Virus record (IMG/VR): IMGVR_UViG_3300027851_000024
Span: 1-64,000 of that record
Length of the DNA stretch: 64,000 nucleotides
Source: a virus
Strand: one strand, 5' to 3'
The translations under genes and the position numbers were made by a program. Below the pieces are notes generated by a model. That model was given only the letters and a program-made list of their open reading frames with translations, did no database searches and was not told where the DNA came from. This document shows, in pieces, positions 1-9,247 of the stretch. How positions within the stretch are numbered: the stretch's first letter is position 1; each line of letters begins with the position of its first letter.

Positions 1-1
1 T

Positions 2-2497
2 GTTATTCCTTTATCTGAAAGATTTCAAAATACAAATGTTAATATAAATTTTGAAGTGCGTGAAACACCAGAGCAGAAGATCAGTGATGAGACTTACAAC
101 CAAATGTTCACTGAACGAAATAGTTTGGTCCGAACCATCGGGCAAACTCTTCGCATGCGTGGGCATGAAATCAAGCAACTCTTTGATAAAGGATTAGGAT
201 CAATTTCAACTAGACTCAAGAACGTCGATCCTATGCTCCGTTCAGAGATTAGAAACCTTGACTTTCGAACTGCCCAAAAGATTGTAACCGCCTTACGAAT
301 TGCACATCCACTCCTGGAGAAGACTAAGCAAATGAGTCCGCAAGACAAATTTGTTTGGGATGTAGCTAGGAGAAATTCAGACGAGGTTAAGATAAAAGAA
401 CTGGCAGAGAAGTATGGCATGACTGCTGATCAAGAAAAGTTGCGATCAGTCCTGAATCAAATTCGTGAAGAAGCAAAAGATGTTGGTTACGACGTAGGTT
501 TCATCGAAGAATACTGGCCTCGCATAATCAAGGATCAGGAAGGATTCTTGCAGGCAACAAAAGGAATTTCTCAGCGCCCAGTTATTACTGATGCAATTAA
601 AAAGTATGCAGACAAACTTGGAATGACAGTTGAAAAATTTGAGGCTGAATTTCCTGAGCAGGCAGCAGATATTGCTAGCAACACAATACTGGGGAGGAAC
701 CTTGGCATTGGTGGGCCAGGCAATATTCAGGCTAGGCAATATGAAGTTGTTCCTCCAGAATTGAATAAGTTCTACATGGATAGTGATGCAGCATTGATGC
801 AATACATCTATAGTATGATCAAAAAGATTGAAGCAAGACGTTTCTTTGGTAAGGTTCCAGAGAGAATAGCGAACCTGAAGACTGAAAAGAAACGAAAGAC
901 TGCAATGCTCAAAGAGTATGAACTTACCAACAATACTGCAAGAATAGATGATGTTGCTAGTGACCTGTTGAGGATTGAACAAGAGTTGGATAAGTACAAA
1001 CTTCAGCGAGACTACACAGAGAATATAGGAACGTATATTAATGATCTCAGAATGTCTGGCAGAATCCAGGCAGAGGATGAAAAAACAGTTAGGGACATTC
1101 TTGATGCTAGGTTCCATGAGCATGGAACTACAGGGCCAATTAATGCCTACAAAAATATGGCATACATTGACGTAATGGGATCACCATTGTCTGCGCTGAC
1201 ACAAATAGGTGATCTTGCCTGGGCGATGTATGTTGGTAAGGTATGGACACCAAGAGGCTTAGCTAATACGATTAAGAATGTTGGCAAGGCAACATCAGGA
1301 TCTTTCAGAAACTCTAAATATCTTGGAGGGATTTATAAAACTTTTGGAGGTTCTAAAATAACTAAGGAAGACTTAGGAATTGAAAGGATCGCTCAGGAGT
1401 TTGCAGACGGAACGACACTTGGCAATGCAGTAAGTTGGGTATTCAAAAAAGTACAGCTTGAACGCATAGATTCGATTGGCAAGGAGACATTGATCAACAA
1501 TGCATTTGATAATTACAAAGTTATGGCTAGCACAGAGGCAGGCAGAACAGAATTGTTGAAGCAACTCAAGCCTATATTTGGCACACAATCAGAGAGTGTA
1601 ATAAATGATCTGCTTGCAGGTAATTCGACTGACAATGTGAAGATGTTGCTGTACCATAGGTTGCTTGACTTCCAGCCAGTTGCTTTGTCAGAAATGCCAG
1701 AACAATACCTTAAGTCTGGGAATGGTCGAGTGTTTTATATGCTCAAGACATACACAATCAAGCAGTTTGATGTATTCAGGAATGAGGCTTGGCATAAAAT
1801 TAAGACAGGTGAAAAGGATCAAGTTATTGAAGGAATTGGGAACATGATTAAGCTGGTAAGTTTACTTACACTTGCCAATGCTGGAGCGGATGAATTAAAA
1901 GACTTTCTGCTGGGCAAAGATGTGAAGTTTGAAGATCACGTGATTGAAAACTTCCTTACTATGGGCGGAGCCTCAAAGTATGTCCGGATGCAAACGACTA
2001 GGGAAGGTTTAGGAAGTGGACTTGCCGGCCAGATTTTGCCACCATTCAGATTCATAAACTCCATCAGTAAGGATCTTGGCCAAGGTTATGGTGATTACAT
2101 TGCCGGTGATACAATTAATTTTGACAACACAAGAATTGTAGAATCCATTCCGATCGCTGGCAAGATTTATTATTGGCATTACGGCAGGGGAGAGGATTAC
2201 AAGAAGAGTAGTAACGAGCAAGAGTTTACTAATGTCGGAAAAGAAGTAAAGCTATTTAAGAGGCAGCTTGAAAATGTTGAAGACAAGCGAACTTTTTTGA
2301 ACTCCAACATTGATAAGTTCAAGCAAATGAAGCTGCATGAAAATTTTCAAGCCTCTTTGAATCGGAACCAGGCAGTAATTAATAAGTTGAAAGAAATTGA
2401 ACAGACAACGAATGTGAGGGAAAGACTTGGACAGTTGCAGCAACAACGAGAGATGTTGTTGAACAAGTATTTTGAGGTTGCAGCTGGGTTGCAGTAA
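2..2497 (+). CDS. C-terminal part of giant polyvalent virion protein (5' end outside window)
   Basis: The reading frame is open to the left edge. A GTG at 56 exists but has no good ribosome site, so this is read as the C-terminal 831 residues of a larger protein. The segment around nt 1680-2000 (LKSGNGRVFYMLKTYTIKQF, then a hydrophobic stretch and ADELKDFLLGKD) matches the conserved C-terminal region of large polyvalent phage/prophage proteins carried in virions. The last 120 residues are charged and coiled-coil-like. It is the last rightward gene before the hairpin at 2511. It is probably the same gene as the one leaving the right edge (59881). No enzymatic motif is visible in this part. Confidence 0.75.
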   Translation, partial: VIPLSERFQNTNVNINFEVRETPEQKISDETYNQMFTERNSLVRTIGQTLRMRGHEIKQLFDKGLGSISTRLKNVDPMLRSEIRNLDFRTAQKIVTALRIAHPLLEKTKQMSPQDKFVWDVARRNSDEVKIKELAEKYGMTADQEKLRSVLNQIREEAKDVGYDVGFIEEYWPRIIKDQEGFLQATKGISQRPVITDAIKKYADKLGMTVEKFEAEFPEQAADIASNTILGRNLGIGGPGNIQARQYEVVPPELNKFYMDSDAALMQYIYSMIKKIEARRFFGKVPERIANLKTEKKRKTAMLKEYELTNNTARIDDVASDLLRIEQELDKYKLQRDYTENIGTYINDLRMSGRIQAEDEKTVRDILDARFHEHGTTGPINAYKNMAYIDVMGSPLSALTQIGDLAWAMYVGKVWTPRGLANTIKNVGKATSGSFRNSKYLGGIYKTFGGSKITKEDLGIERIAQEFADGTTLGNAVSWVFKKVQLERIDSIGKETLINNAFDNYKVMASTEAGRTELLKQLKPIFGTQSESVINDLLAGNSTDNVKMLLYHRLLDFQPVALSEMPEQYLKSGNGRVFYMLKTYTIKQFDVFRNEAWHKIKTGEKDQVIEGIGNMIKLVSLLTLANAGADELKDFLLGKDVKFEDHVIENFLTMGGASKYVRMQTTREGLGSGLAGQILPPFRFINSISKDLGQGYGDYIAGDTINFDNTRIVESIPIAGKIYYWHYGRGEDYKKSSNEQEFTNVGKEVKLFKRQLENVEDKRTFLNSNIDKFKQMKLHENFQASLNRNQAVINKLKEIEQTTNVRERLGQLQQQREMLLNKYFEVAAGLQ

Positions 2498-2510
2498 GCA
2501 AGATTGATAG

Positions 2511-2544
2511 TGCCAGAACTTACAAGACATCGTAGGTTCTGGCA
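2511..2544. terminator. Hairpin between convergent operons
   Basis: A perfect 9-bp stem (TGCCAGAAC / GTTCTGGCA) with a 16-nt loop lies 14 nt after the rightward stop and before the leftward stop at 2564. A second smaller stem (ATTACTC / GAGTAAT) follows at about 2550-2575. There is no long T-run on either strand, so strength is uncertain, but the position between convergent genes fits a bidirectional terminator. Confidence 0.6.
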
Positions 2545-2563
2545 TTGTTAATTACTCTACAAA

Positions 2564-3109
2564 CTATGGAGTAATCTCAAATAAAATGTTAGCTGGATTA
2601 TATTTCTTTACATAATACTTTCCGCATGGCTTAGGCTCACAGCAATATCCTCCACGATATACACAGTTTGGCACCATGTAAAGGCTGAGATATTCATCAA
2701 CCTTTTCTACCTCCTTACGAATCTCAAGCATAATATCTCTAGTCTCATCACTGGCCTGATAGCAGAGACGCTTACGACTCATATCGATAAGATGCTGAGC
2801 ATTCAGAAGCATCCTGTGATTGACTGGAGAATTTCGAGTGATTACTTCATCACCTGCGCCACCACGATCAGGTCGATTACTCATGACATAATGCTGCTGC
2901 CCAACTGCTGCATGTCTCACCAGGTGGACACTTACCTTAGTTGGAATGTCTTGCATGGTGATCCAGAACATCTGGGTTCTGCTTGGACTATGTTCCCATT
3001 GATACAGCTGGGCTAGGTTACACTTAGCTGTAAAGCCAGCGTGCATTGTAGATTCAATAGCTAGGTGGGCATCTTCAAGAGTAGTTATTTTCGTAGCTGT
3101 TATCTTCAT
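2564..3109 (-). CDS. ThyX-like protein (flavin-dependent thymidylate synthase superfamily, divergent)
   Basis: 181 aa, the last gene of the leftward region. The core has VHLVRH followed by SNRPDRGG, then NAQHLIDMSRKRL and QASDETRDIM. Spacing and order resemble the ThyX nucleotide/FAD-binding region (RHR...S...R) and its terminal AQ-EIR helix. The canonical RHRxxS signature is altered to RHAAVGQQHYVMS. A C-terminal Cys cluster (PNC...CCEPKPCG) is present. If active it would methylate dUMP or a related nucleotide for phage DNA synthesis, fitting the nearby polymerase and MazG genes. The assignment rests on motif similarity only; a non-canonical substrate is possible. Confidence 0.5.
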   Translation of the reverse strand: MKITATKITTLEDAHLAIESTMHAGFTAKCNLAQLYQWEHSPSRTQMFWITMQDIPTKVSVHLVRHAAVGQQHYVMSNRPDRGGAGDEVITRNSPVNHRMLLNAQHLIDMSRKRLCYQASDETRDIMLEIRKEVEKVDEYLSLYMVPNCVYRGGYCCEPKPCGKYYVKKYNPANILFEITP

Positions 3110-3138
3110 CTTACACCCTCCAGGTGCATTTAATCACT

Positions 3139-3345
3139 TCAGCTTTTACATTCAGGCTCGACAGCATTGCCAGTTGTAATAACTAACTTTTTTGGCTTCT
3201 TAGGAAGGATCTTAAAGCTAGGATTGCCAAGAGCTACGTTCAGTCGCTTAACCATCCCAGCCAGCCAGTCTCCATGAGTGGAAAACCGCATTACTTCGCA
3301 TTCGTCCAGAGCGTTCTGGAGATCTAGTTCAGTTAATTTTTTCAT
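3139..3345 (-). CDS. Small hypothetical protein
   Basis: 68 aa, not recognised. The N-terminal half is helical (LTELDLQNALDECEVM) and the C-terminus is basic (ILPKKPKKL). It overlaps the upstream cysteine-rich gene (3329-3514) by 17 nt, typical of translational coupling in this operon. No catalytic or binding motif is seen. Confidence 0.6.
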   Translation of the reverse strand: MKKLTELDLQNALDECEVMRFSTHGDWLAGMVKRLNVALGNPSFKILPKKPKKLVITTGNAVEPECKS

Positions 3346-3514
3346 AGTCGATGCACATAGTCACAGTAGTTACACCTTCGCCATCTAAGTTATGGTCAGG
3401 GGATTTTAGGCACCAGTTAATTCCATCGAACCAACGGCAGGATTGACATATAAAGATTGATTCTTGGCATTCTTCAGTAAAATCAATGTAGTCATCTTCG
3501 AAGATTTCATTCAT
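3329..3514 (-). CDS. Small acidic Cys-containing hypothetical protein
   Basis: 61 aa. An acidic N-terminus is followed by CQSCRWF, a WC pair and a late Cys. The CxxC plus two later cysteines could bind zinc. Small Cys proteins with a CxxCxWF motif occur in many phage early regions without known function. It overlaps both neighbours by a few bases. Confidence 0.6.
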   Translation of the reverse strand: MNEIFEDDYIDFTEECQESIFICQSCRWFDGINWCLKSPDHNLDGEGVTTVTMCIDYEKIN

Positions 3515-3809
3515 GATTAAGTACCCTTTTAAGCTCGGTTTCGTTTTCAGTCAGCTTAGTATGCAGCATACAGGCATAATGTGCAATTTTCATGAGGTCC
3601 ATGCATTGCTGGCCGTCCCGAGAGTTCTTGCCATATCGATTTAGGTACTTTTTCATTTGGGTAATGAAGTCAGATTCGCTGAACTCAGAACATTGATCTT
3701 GGCCTTTATCGCCATACTGAGGAACTGTATAGGTTTCAATGTGTTGGAAGACTTGCTTAGAGAAGTCAAGCCATTCAGTTGAGCGAATAGAATAGTTGCG
3801 ATCAGTCAT
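3507..3809 (-). CDS. Conserved phage early protein of unknown function
   Basis: 100 aa. Contains YTVPQYGDKGQD followed by YLNRYGKN and DLMKIAHYA, a pattern recalled from hypothetical proteins in phage replication modules, often near nucleotide-metabolism genes. The second half loosely resembles DUF3310 (KYLxR...KN...DLxKA). Wholly alpha-helical by composition. No enzymatic residues can be assigned. Confidence 0.65.
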   Translation of the reverse strand: MTDRNYSIRSTEWLDFSKQVFQHIETYTVPQYGDKGQDQCSEFSESDFITQMKKYLNRYGKNSRDGQQCMDLMKIAHYACMLHTKLTENETELKRVLNHE

Positions 3810-3811
3810 AA

Positions 3812-4444
3812 TTACTCCATACTTGAATTTAGATTTGGCACAATAATTCCACGATCCACCAATTCAAAAAAGCATCTCTTAGTTGCAGTTATATCAGCAT
3901 ACGCGTCATGCGCACCATCGAAACCAGTTCCAAATAAGTGTTCATGCAGCTCGACTAGCTTGGGCCATTTGGCACGGCCAGCCTTGTTTTTAAGGCCACA
4001 CATTTTAACTACTGCCTTATCTTTCATGGTACAATGGTTGGGAAGATCAAGATAGAAGGCAGACCGAGCTTCATCAGTCAGGTTATCAAGATTGCGCTCC
4101 ATCATCTGGTAGACGTAGTTCCAATCGAAAGCAAAGTTATGACATACAACCAAGTCTGCTTGGCGAAGCAATAATCCAAATTGTTCAGCCGCTTCAAGTT
4201 CTTCAATGCCCTCAGCATCTGCACGTTCAACTGAAATACCATGCACCTCTTGAGCATAATAATTCATTGACCTACCATTAGCTTTGATGATGACATTCAT
4301 TTGAGCATGTTCTTCATTCATATCTGCCAAAATCGCTCCTATCTGCACAGTCCAAGCCTGTTCTGGATCATTGGCAGACAAAGATTTTTTAATGAAGTCA
4401 CTGGTTTCTGTGTCAAAGAATAGTACTTTTGTTTCAGAAGTCAT
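3812..4444 (-). CDS. DEDDh 3'-5' exonuclease (DnaQ/RNase T-like)
   Basis: 210 aa. All three exonuclease motifs are visible: FFDTETSDF (DxE metal ligands, about residues 9-17), VVCHNFAFDWNYV (ExoII, about 98-110) and AHDAYADITAT (ExoIII His-Asp, about 178-188). This is a DEDDh exonuclease acting on single-stranded or mispaired 3' ends. It abuts the DUF3987 ATPase gene with no gap, so it is probably part of the replication complex. It may proofread or trim recombination intermediates, although the polymerase has its own exonuclease domain. Confidence 0.85.
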   Translation of the reverse strand: MTSETKVLFFDTETSDFIKKSLSANDPEQAWTVQIGAILADMNEEHAQMNVIIKANGRSMNYYAQEVHGISVERADAEGIEELEAAEQFGLLLRQADLVVCHNFAFDWNYVYQMMERNLDNLTDEARSAFYLDLPNHCTMKDKAVVKMCGLKNKAGRAKWPKLVELHEHLFGTGFDGAHDAYADITATKRCFFELVDRGIIVPNLNSSME

Positions 4445-5716
4445 TTAGTTCTTCTCCATTTGATTTTTCAATACATTCCTATCCATCAACCTGAACACTG
4501 TTCGGTCAAGATATGTAGGGTCTCTTTCTTTGCATTTTCTTTTAATCGTATGATACTGACTACTGGTTATGGAATGTTCAGCCTTGACTACTCCAGCTTG
4601 TTCTGCCATTTCAAGATATCCCCTTAGCTGCTGTGGGTTTTCTACATCCAGGTGAAAGTTCCGTATTACCTCAGTCCAATCGAATACTTCTCGTGACTCG
4701 ATGAAGGAAAGTAGCTTGGCATAAATGTTTGCATTGCTGGATAAGCCTAATCCATAAAAAGCGTTTGGCATTTCTTGTTCTGTGACTTGCATGATTGCCA
4801 GGGCTTGCTCGAAATGCTCAGCCGTGATTATCATTTCATCCGATTCGGCGGCGCTGACAAGCATACAAACCTTGTTTAGATGCAATGGTCTCCTGTGATT
4901 ATAGCCTAAGAAACGATCACTTGGCACTCCAGACTCGTCATACTCTTGCTCATACCATCGAACATAGGTCTTGAGAAAGTCTTTGCTCAGGGTGAACTGG
5001 CCAGATAGGTTGGCAATTTCCTGCAAGTCATTTTCTAACTTCTTTTGTATATCTTCCTCTTCTTCTGTCAAAAACTGCAATGCTCTTCTCTGCTTCGGGC
5101 CTTGTCCAACTACAAAGATAATCCGAGATATCAGGCCACCACCAACTGCATCTTGACTCAATTTAGATTGCAAAAGACTAGGAGTAATGCATCCAAAGAT
5201 GGTCAGCCAACAATTGGATATGTCTTCAGTCTTTCTGGCTAGGGTCTTATACTTCCAAACGTCTGCACAATCGAAAAGGTCAGTCAGACTTGCGAGTAAC
5301 ATCTGATCTCTATCGTTCAGAAAGACTTGGAATTCTTCTGACCAGATGGATACGCTCTTATGCTTGCGGGTAAACCCAGCATGATCGACATAAGTATCTT
5401 CGCTGTCCATGAGTTCTTTATAAAGTGCCTGGGTGGAGCCTAGCGAATCTGCACCTATATTAACATCTAGCTTTTGCACAAAGCTTTTTGCTATCTTCAT
5501 CGCTGTGCCTTTCCGTCCTCCCGGTGGACCGACTAATGCAAGGAACAAATTTGGATAAACATAACCTCGAAGTGCTCCCCAATTGCAATAGCACTTCCGC
5601 CGAAGAGCAGAACTAATGGCAGTTAAGCCGGACCATAAATGGTATAGTTCTGGAGGCTCTGTTCGCTGGGTGTACTTCATATAGTATGACAGCCAATTAT
5701 CTAATTGCCTCGACAT
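4445..5716 (-). CDS. DUF3987-type P-loop ATPase (putative primase/helicase-like replication protein)
   Basis: 423 aa. N-terminal region WLSYYMKYTQRTEPPELYHL is typical of DUF3987 proteins. Walker A is GPPGGRKGT at residues 63-71, and an acidic strand (SIWSEEFQVFL) fits Walker B. The C-terminal third looks like a winged-helix region (MLVSAAESDEMIITAEHFEQAL onward). Such proteins usually sit beside phage DNA polymerases and are thought to act as replicative helicase or helicase-loader ATPases. No separate DnaB or DnaG primase gene is visible, so this is the best candidate for the replication motor. The exact role is inferred. Confidence 0.7.
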   Translation of the reverse strand: MSRQLDNWLSYYMKYTQRTEPPELYHLWSGLTAISSALRRKCYCNWGALRGYVYPNLFLALVGPPGGRKGTAMKIAKSFVQKLDVNIGADSLGSTQALYKELMDSEDTYVDHAGFTRKHKSVSIWSEEFQVFLNDRDQMLLASLTDLFDCADVWKYKTLARKTEDISNCWLTIFGCITPSLLQSKLSQDAVGGGLISRIIFVVGQGPKQRRALQFLTEEEEDIQKKLENDLQEIANLSGQFTLSKDFLKTYVRWYEQEYDESGVPSDRFLGYNHRRPLHLNKVCMLVSAAESDEMIITAEHFEQALAIMQVTEQEMPNAFYGLGLSSNANIYAKLLSFIESREVFDWTEVIRNFHLDVENPQQLRGYLEMAEQAGVVKAEHSITSSQYHTIKRKCKERDPTYLDRTVFRLMDRNVLKNQMEKN

Positions 5717-5781
5717 GGTAAAAGATTGTCCTTATCAAGATGCTCTATGATTGCTATGGATTGCTGTCCATTTATTATCTG

Positions 5782-8700
5782 TTAAAATCCTATCTTTTCA
5801 ATTGCCTTGTCTACAGACTCTTGATTGAAAATACTTATATCTGCCGTGTTGCCAGCCCATTGAGTGCCGATCTTGGCATCCAAGCCGATTGTAAAGCTCT
5901 TACCTTTGTAAGTGAAGGTGTGGGTTAAATGATCTTTAATGATCAACAGTATCTGCACGAGATTTGGAATTTGGCTTTTGTGAAATTGAAATACAAACGA
6001 GTCATGGACAGTTGTCATGCAGCGAATGTCGAATCCATCTTTGCCTAACCTAGGATCATTGACACATTTTATTATTCCTCGGTTAAGCAGCTCTGCGACC
6101 GTAGACTGTGGTTTATATGAATATGCATTTCTGAATAAAGCTGCATTCATTTCACCCAAGAATCGTCTAGGTCGTCCAAACAAGTTGTAAAGAACTCGAT
6201 TCTTCTGAACCTCTTCCTCGATTGAACGATGCCATCTCTTCAATCCTGGAAAGCGATCAGAATACATGTCCAGCAGGCGTTTACATTCTGACTGACTTTT
6301 AAATATTTCCTCCGCTGCTAAATTGTCAGAAAATGTTTGAGGTCCCATCGCATAATTGGATGCGTGCACGACCTTTTTTCCCATATACCTCATTGTGGAT
6401 TTCTGATCAGACTTTTTAGTCTTAGCCTCATGAATTACTTCTTCAATTGGAACTCCAAAGATCTTGCTGGCATTAAAAGAATGTACATCAATGCCTGACT
6501 CGAATGACTGAATCATGTTTGCATCTTGAGTAAGGTATGCAACTACGTGTGCCTCAGCCTTGGCAAGGTCACATTCGCAGAGAATCCAATCTGGATCGGC
6601 AATGAGATAATATTTGAAAATGTATGGCTGATTCTGAAGGTTCGAATTACCTGTAATCTGAATACTATTTCCATTACGAACAAGAAAGAAACTTGTTGGA
6701 GTTTGTAAGCAATATACCATTCCAGTATAATCAAACATACTCCAATGCTGCCTGTTTACACGAGCATACTGCCGTGGTTTAATGTTAATTGAATATAATG
6801 GCTTATTGTTTCCTTGACCATAACCATTGTTATTATCATTATCTACTCTAACAGTACAACTTTTACCAACTAGATGTACTAATGTGTTTACAATTTCTGC
6901 ATTAGCCTTGTTTGTAGTATAATAAATATAACTTCTATTTCTGGTGTGTGCATCCCAATATTGAAGTTCATCAATAAAAGCTTCTTTAGCTTCTAAAGTT
7001 AAATCATACATCCAAGTTCCAAAAGTCTTTCCAGCAAAGAAAAACTTTTTGATTAAACTTGACCATTCAGATGAAATACAAAACCTTCTGTAGCCTGAAG
7101 TAGCTGATTGCTCTGTAAAGTCAATGTTTCCAGCAGCCATTAGCTGTAAGAATCTATTAATTTTTCTCGTCTTTTTAAAGGCTATTCTAATATTAGATTC
7201 TTCAATAGATCCATCTGCCTGAACCATTGCCATTAAACGAAGGAGAAGTGGTGGAAGTTCTTTAGTACCGTTGAAAGATCCACTAAGAGGTAATAACCTT
7301 TCACTAAGGTTAGCAGTTTCATAAGCTGAGTTTACACTAAAAGTCTTATGCCCTGGATGATAAGATGGTATTCTATGATCTGCTGTATAAGCACCCATAG
7401 TTTGTTCATGCTTCAGTAACATCATTTTAGAATCATAAAACTCTTTATGATATTTAGGAGTACACCAGGATAATTTTTTTGTTTTACTATCCCATTGCAT
7501 TGCCTGCATACCATCTTTAAAATATTTTAGTGGAATCCATCCATTAGGAGTTAATACTTCGGCTGTAGGTAATAAACATCCAGTACCAAAGTAGGTCTTT
7601 TCCGTAGCTATTCTTCCAGAAACTGTTCCAGAGATTTTGTGGTTACATCTTAAGCGTTTATCATCATCTACTTGAATATTGAAGTAGGTAGATACCAACT
7701 TTTGATACTTCCGAATCTTGATAATGATCCTGGCTTCTGCTGAACCTTTAACATCTTTTTTTGCAATTCTGTGAAGAGCTACCGTATCACAGGTAACTGC
7801 TCCTGTTTTGCGATTCACGTATGGCTTGATCATACAGATGCCATAGAAATATGCGACCATTTGTTTTGCAGAACCTGGGTTAAGCTCTCTACCTGCGATC
7901 TTATTCAACTCTGCTTGAAGCTCTATCAGTTTGAGTTCATACTCAGATTTGATCTTAGTAATTCCGTCGGTGTCTGTCAGGATTCCGTTGAACTCCATTT
8001 CCATTAAGGGCTTATGAAGGCTCATGGTATAATCCATAGCATCCATAGAATCGAATTCGCCTAACTCTTCGAGAAGCTTTTCTGTTATTGGCAATAGGTA
8101 GGCAGAGTCTTTGGCATTGTATGTCCAGTATTGTGGCCAGTTCTTAATGGCCTTGAGGTGGGATTGCTTTCCTTCATCCTTATAGTAGGGAAAGTAGGTA
8201 TAAGTTGAAGTTAAGTAATCCAGTCCCTTGGGAAGTTCAGTGTAGCATATATGCTGAGCAAGCATGGTGTCGAAATAAAAATTATCTGTTTTAATGTTCA
8301 TTGTTCTGAACGTAAACATGATGTCGAACATTCCATTCTGACATATCTTGCCAATCTTTTCATCATTCAGGATTTCTGCTAAGCCAATCCAGATTTTCAC
8401 TTCCTCTTCGGTAGACCAATAATTTCCTTGGTTGTTCATGAGCGGAACAGACATAGAGATTATTCTGTTCTCATTATATACTGCGAGCGAATAGCAAGTG
8501 ATGAATTCTGGAGTTGCTTCGATGTCAAAGCCTACGTATTGCTTGGTCTTAATTAAGGCATAGAACTGCATTATCTCTTCAAAGCTGGGCTTGATCTTAA
8601 CATCTACGTTGTCAGTCAAAAGTGCCGGGTCTTCAATGATGCGAAGGGCTTTAGTAAAGTCCGCGATCATCGTATAAAAGTGGATGGGCTTGCCATACGG

Positions 8701-9237
8701 GAGGGTGAAAGATGGGTGATAGCTCAGGCCGATTATCTTGCCAGCCAGCTTTTCTTTCAAATGTGGGAAGTCTTCGGCATGGTAAAATGAACCGCGATAT
8801 TTTGTGATTGAATCAAACTTAGGTTCGTCCAGCAAGAGTCTCATTGGAGTTGCACCGAGCAACATTATGACTTTGCCAGGAAAGTGAGACAGCTCATCAA
8901 TTAAGGCTGCTTGCAATTTGGACCAGTCTGGATGACGGTAGCCTTTGTCTGTCCAAAGAACTGCGGTATTGTTTTTTGGAAACTTAGCTTTGCACGCATT
9001 GGTGAGATAGATTTTATATCTTGCAAGTCTAACTGCCGCACAGATGCGATTGAACTGAGAGCCTGTCGTACCTACAAAGGGTTCGTTTTTGATTACTTCG
9101 ATCTCGCCTGGAGCTTCGCCAACCATTGCGATCTCAGCCGTGAGTATGTTGTCTGTCGGGTTGCAATCTACAGCGAGTGCATCGAAAGAACTCTCTTTCT
9201 GCTTTGTGGCTGTAGTTGATATGCTAGGGATTATCAT
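5782..9237 (-). CDS. polA: Family A DNA polymerase with N-terminal UDG-like domain, 3'-5' exonuclease and intein
   Basis: 1151 aa precursor; 840 aa after removal of a 311-residue intein. Residues 38-180 form a uracil-DNA-glycosylase-like domain (GEAPG at 40-44, PFVG at 53-56, HPS at 175-177), lacking the full Cys set of 4Fe-4S family-4 enzymes. Residues 235-390 are the proofreading exonuclease (D239, E241; N302, D306; YNAKD, D378). Polymerase motif A is CDLAKAE (D890, E895). Motif B is R950-x3-K954-x3-H958-x3-Y962, with His where Taq-type enzymes have Phe/Tyr. Motif C is VHDS (H1078, D1079). The intein interrupts the conserved NLQN segment ahead of motif A. Phage replicative polymerase; the UDG domain may target uracil or only be structural. 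Confidence 0.92.
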   Translation of the reverse strand: MIIPSISTTATKQKESSFDALAVDCNPTDNILTAEIAMVGEAPGEIEVIKNEPFVGTTGSQFNRICAAVRLARYKIYLTNACKAKFPKNNTAVLWTDKGYRHPDWSKLQAALIDELSHFPGKVIMLLGATPMRLLLDEPKFDSITKYRGSFYHAEDFPHLKEKLAGKIIGLSYHPSFTLPYGKPIHFYTMIADFTKALRIIEDPALLTDNVDVKIKPSFEEIMQFYALIKTKQYVGFDIEATPEFITCYSLAVYNENRIISMSVPLMNNQGNYWSTEEEVKIWIGLAEILNDEKIGKICQNGMFDIMFTFRTMNIKTDNFYFDTMLAQHICYTELPKGLDYLTSTYTYFPYYKDEGKQSHLKAIKNWPQYWTYNAKDSAYLLPITEKLLEELGEFDSMDAMDYTMSLHKPLMEMEFNGILTDTDGITKIKSEYELKLIELQAELNKIAGRELNPGSAKQMVAYFYGICMIKPYVNRKTGAVTCDTVALHRIAKKDVKGSAEARIIIKIRKYQKLVSTYFNIQVDDDKRLRCNHKISGTVSGRIATEKTYFGTGCLLPTAEVLTPNGWIPLKYFKDGMQAMQWDSKTKKLSWCTPKYHKEFYDSKMMLLKHEQTMGAYTADHRIPSYHPGHKTFSVNSAYETANLSERLLPLSGSFNGTKELPPLLLRLMAMVQADGSIEESNIRIAFKKTRKINRFLQLMAAGNIDFTEQSATSGYRRFCISSEWSSLIKKFFFAGKTFGTWMYDLTLEAKEAFIDELQYWDAHTRNRSYIYYTTNKANAEIVNTLVHLVGKSCTVRVDNDNNNGYGQGNNKPLYSINIKPRQYARVNRQHWSMFDYTGMVYCLQTPTSFFLVRNGNSIQITGNSNLQNQPYIFKYYLIADPDWILCECDLAKAEAHVVAYLTQDANMIQSFESGIDVHSFNASKIFGVPIEEVIHEAKTKKSDQKSTMRYMGKKVVHASNYAMGPQTFSDNLAAEEIFKSQSECKRLLDMYSDRFPGLKRWHRSIEEEVQKNRVLYNLFGRPRRFLGEMNAALFRNAYSYKPQSTVAELLNRGIIKCVNDPRLGKDGFDIRCMTTVHDSFVFQFHKSQIPNLVQILLIIKDHLTHTFTYKGKSFTIGLDAKIGTQWAGNTADISIFNQESVDKAIEKIGF
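6646..7578 (-). mobile_element. Intein in DNA polymerase (311 aa, with LAGLIDADG-like homing endonuclease region)
   Basis: Polymerase codons 554-864. It begins with Cys554 (CLLPTAEVLTPNGWIPL, block A), has a block-B-like TADHRIPS, a LAGLIDADG-like helix LRLMAMVQADGSIEE and a second candidate FIDELQYWDAH, and ends VYCLQTPTSFFLVRNG...ITGN (blocks F and G). The +1 extein residue is Ser865. The penultimate residue is Gly, not the usual His, so the Asn-cyclisation step may be atypical. Removing it restores the uninterrupted family A segment GTG-SNLQNQP. It is more AT-rich than the exteins, consistent with lateral acquisition. Confidence 0.9.
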
Positions 9238-9247
9238 GAGTGGTCCT

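Noticed and set aside
106-117. GTTCACTGAACG near the left edge as a GTTCA element
   Set aside because: Arms separated by one base and no conserved flank.
446-1123. 225-aa leftward ORF opposite the left-edge gene
   Set aside because: Overlaps fully with the polyvalent coding frame and contains no domain signature.
8285-8302. GTTCATTGTTCTGAACG in the polymerase gene as another GTTCA element
   Set aside because: Spacer is 6 nt and the CAGCCA flank is absent; within coding sequence.
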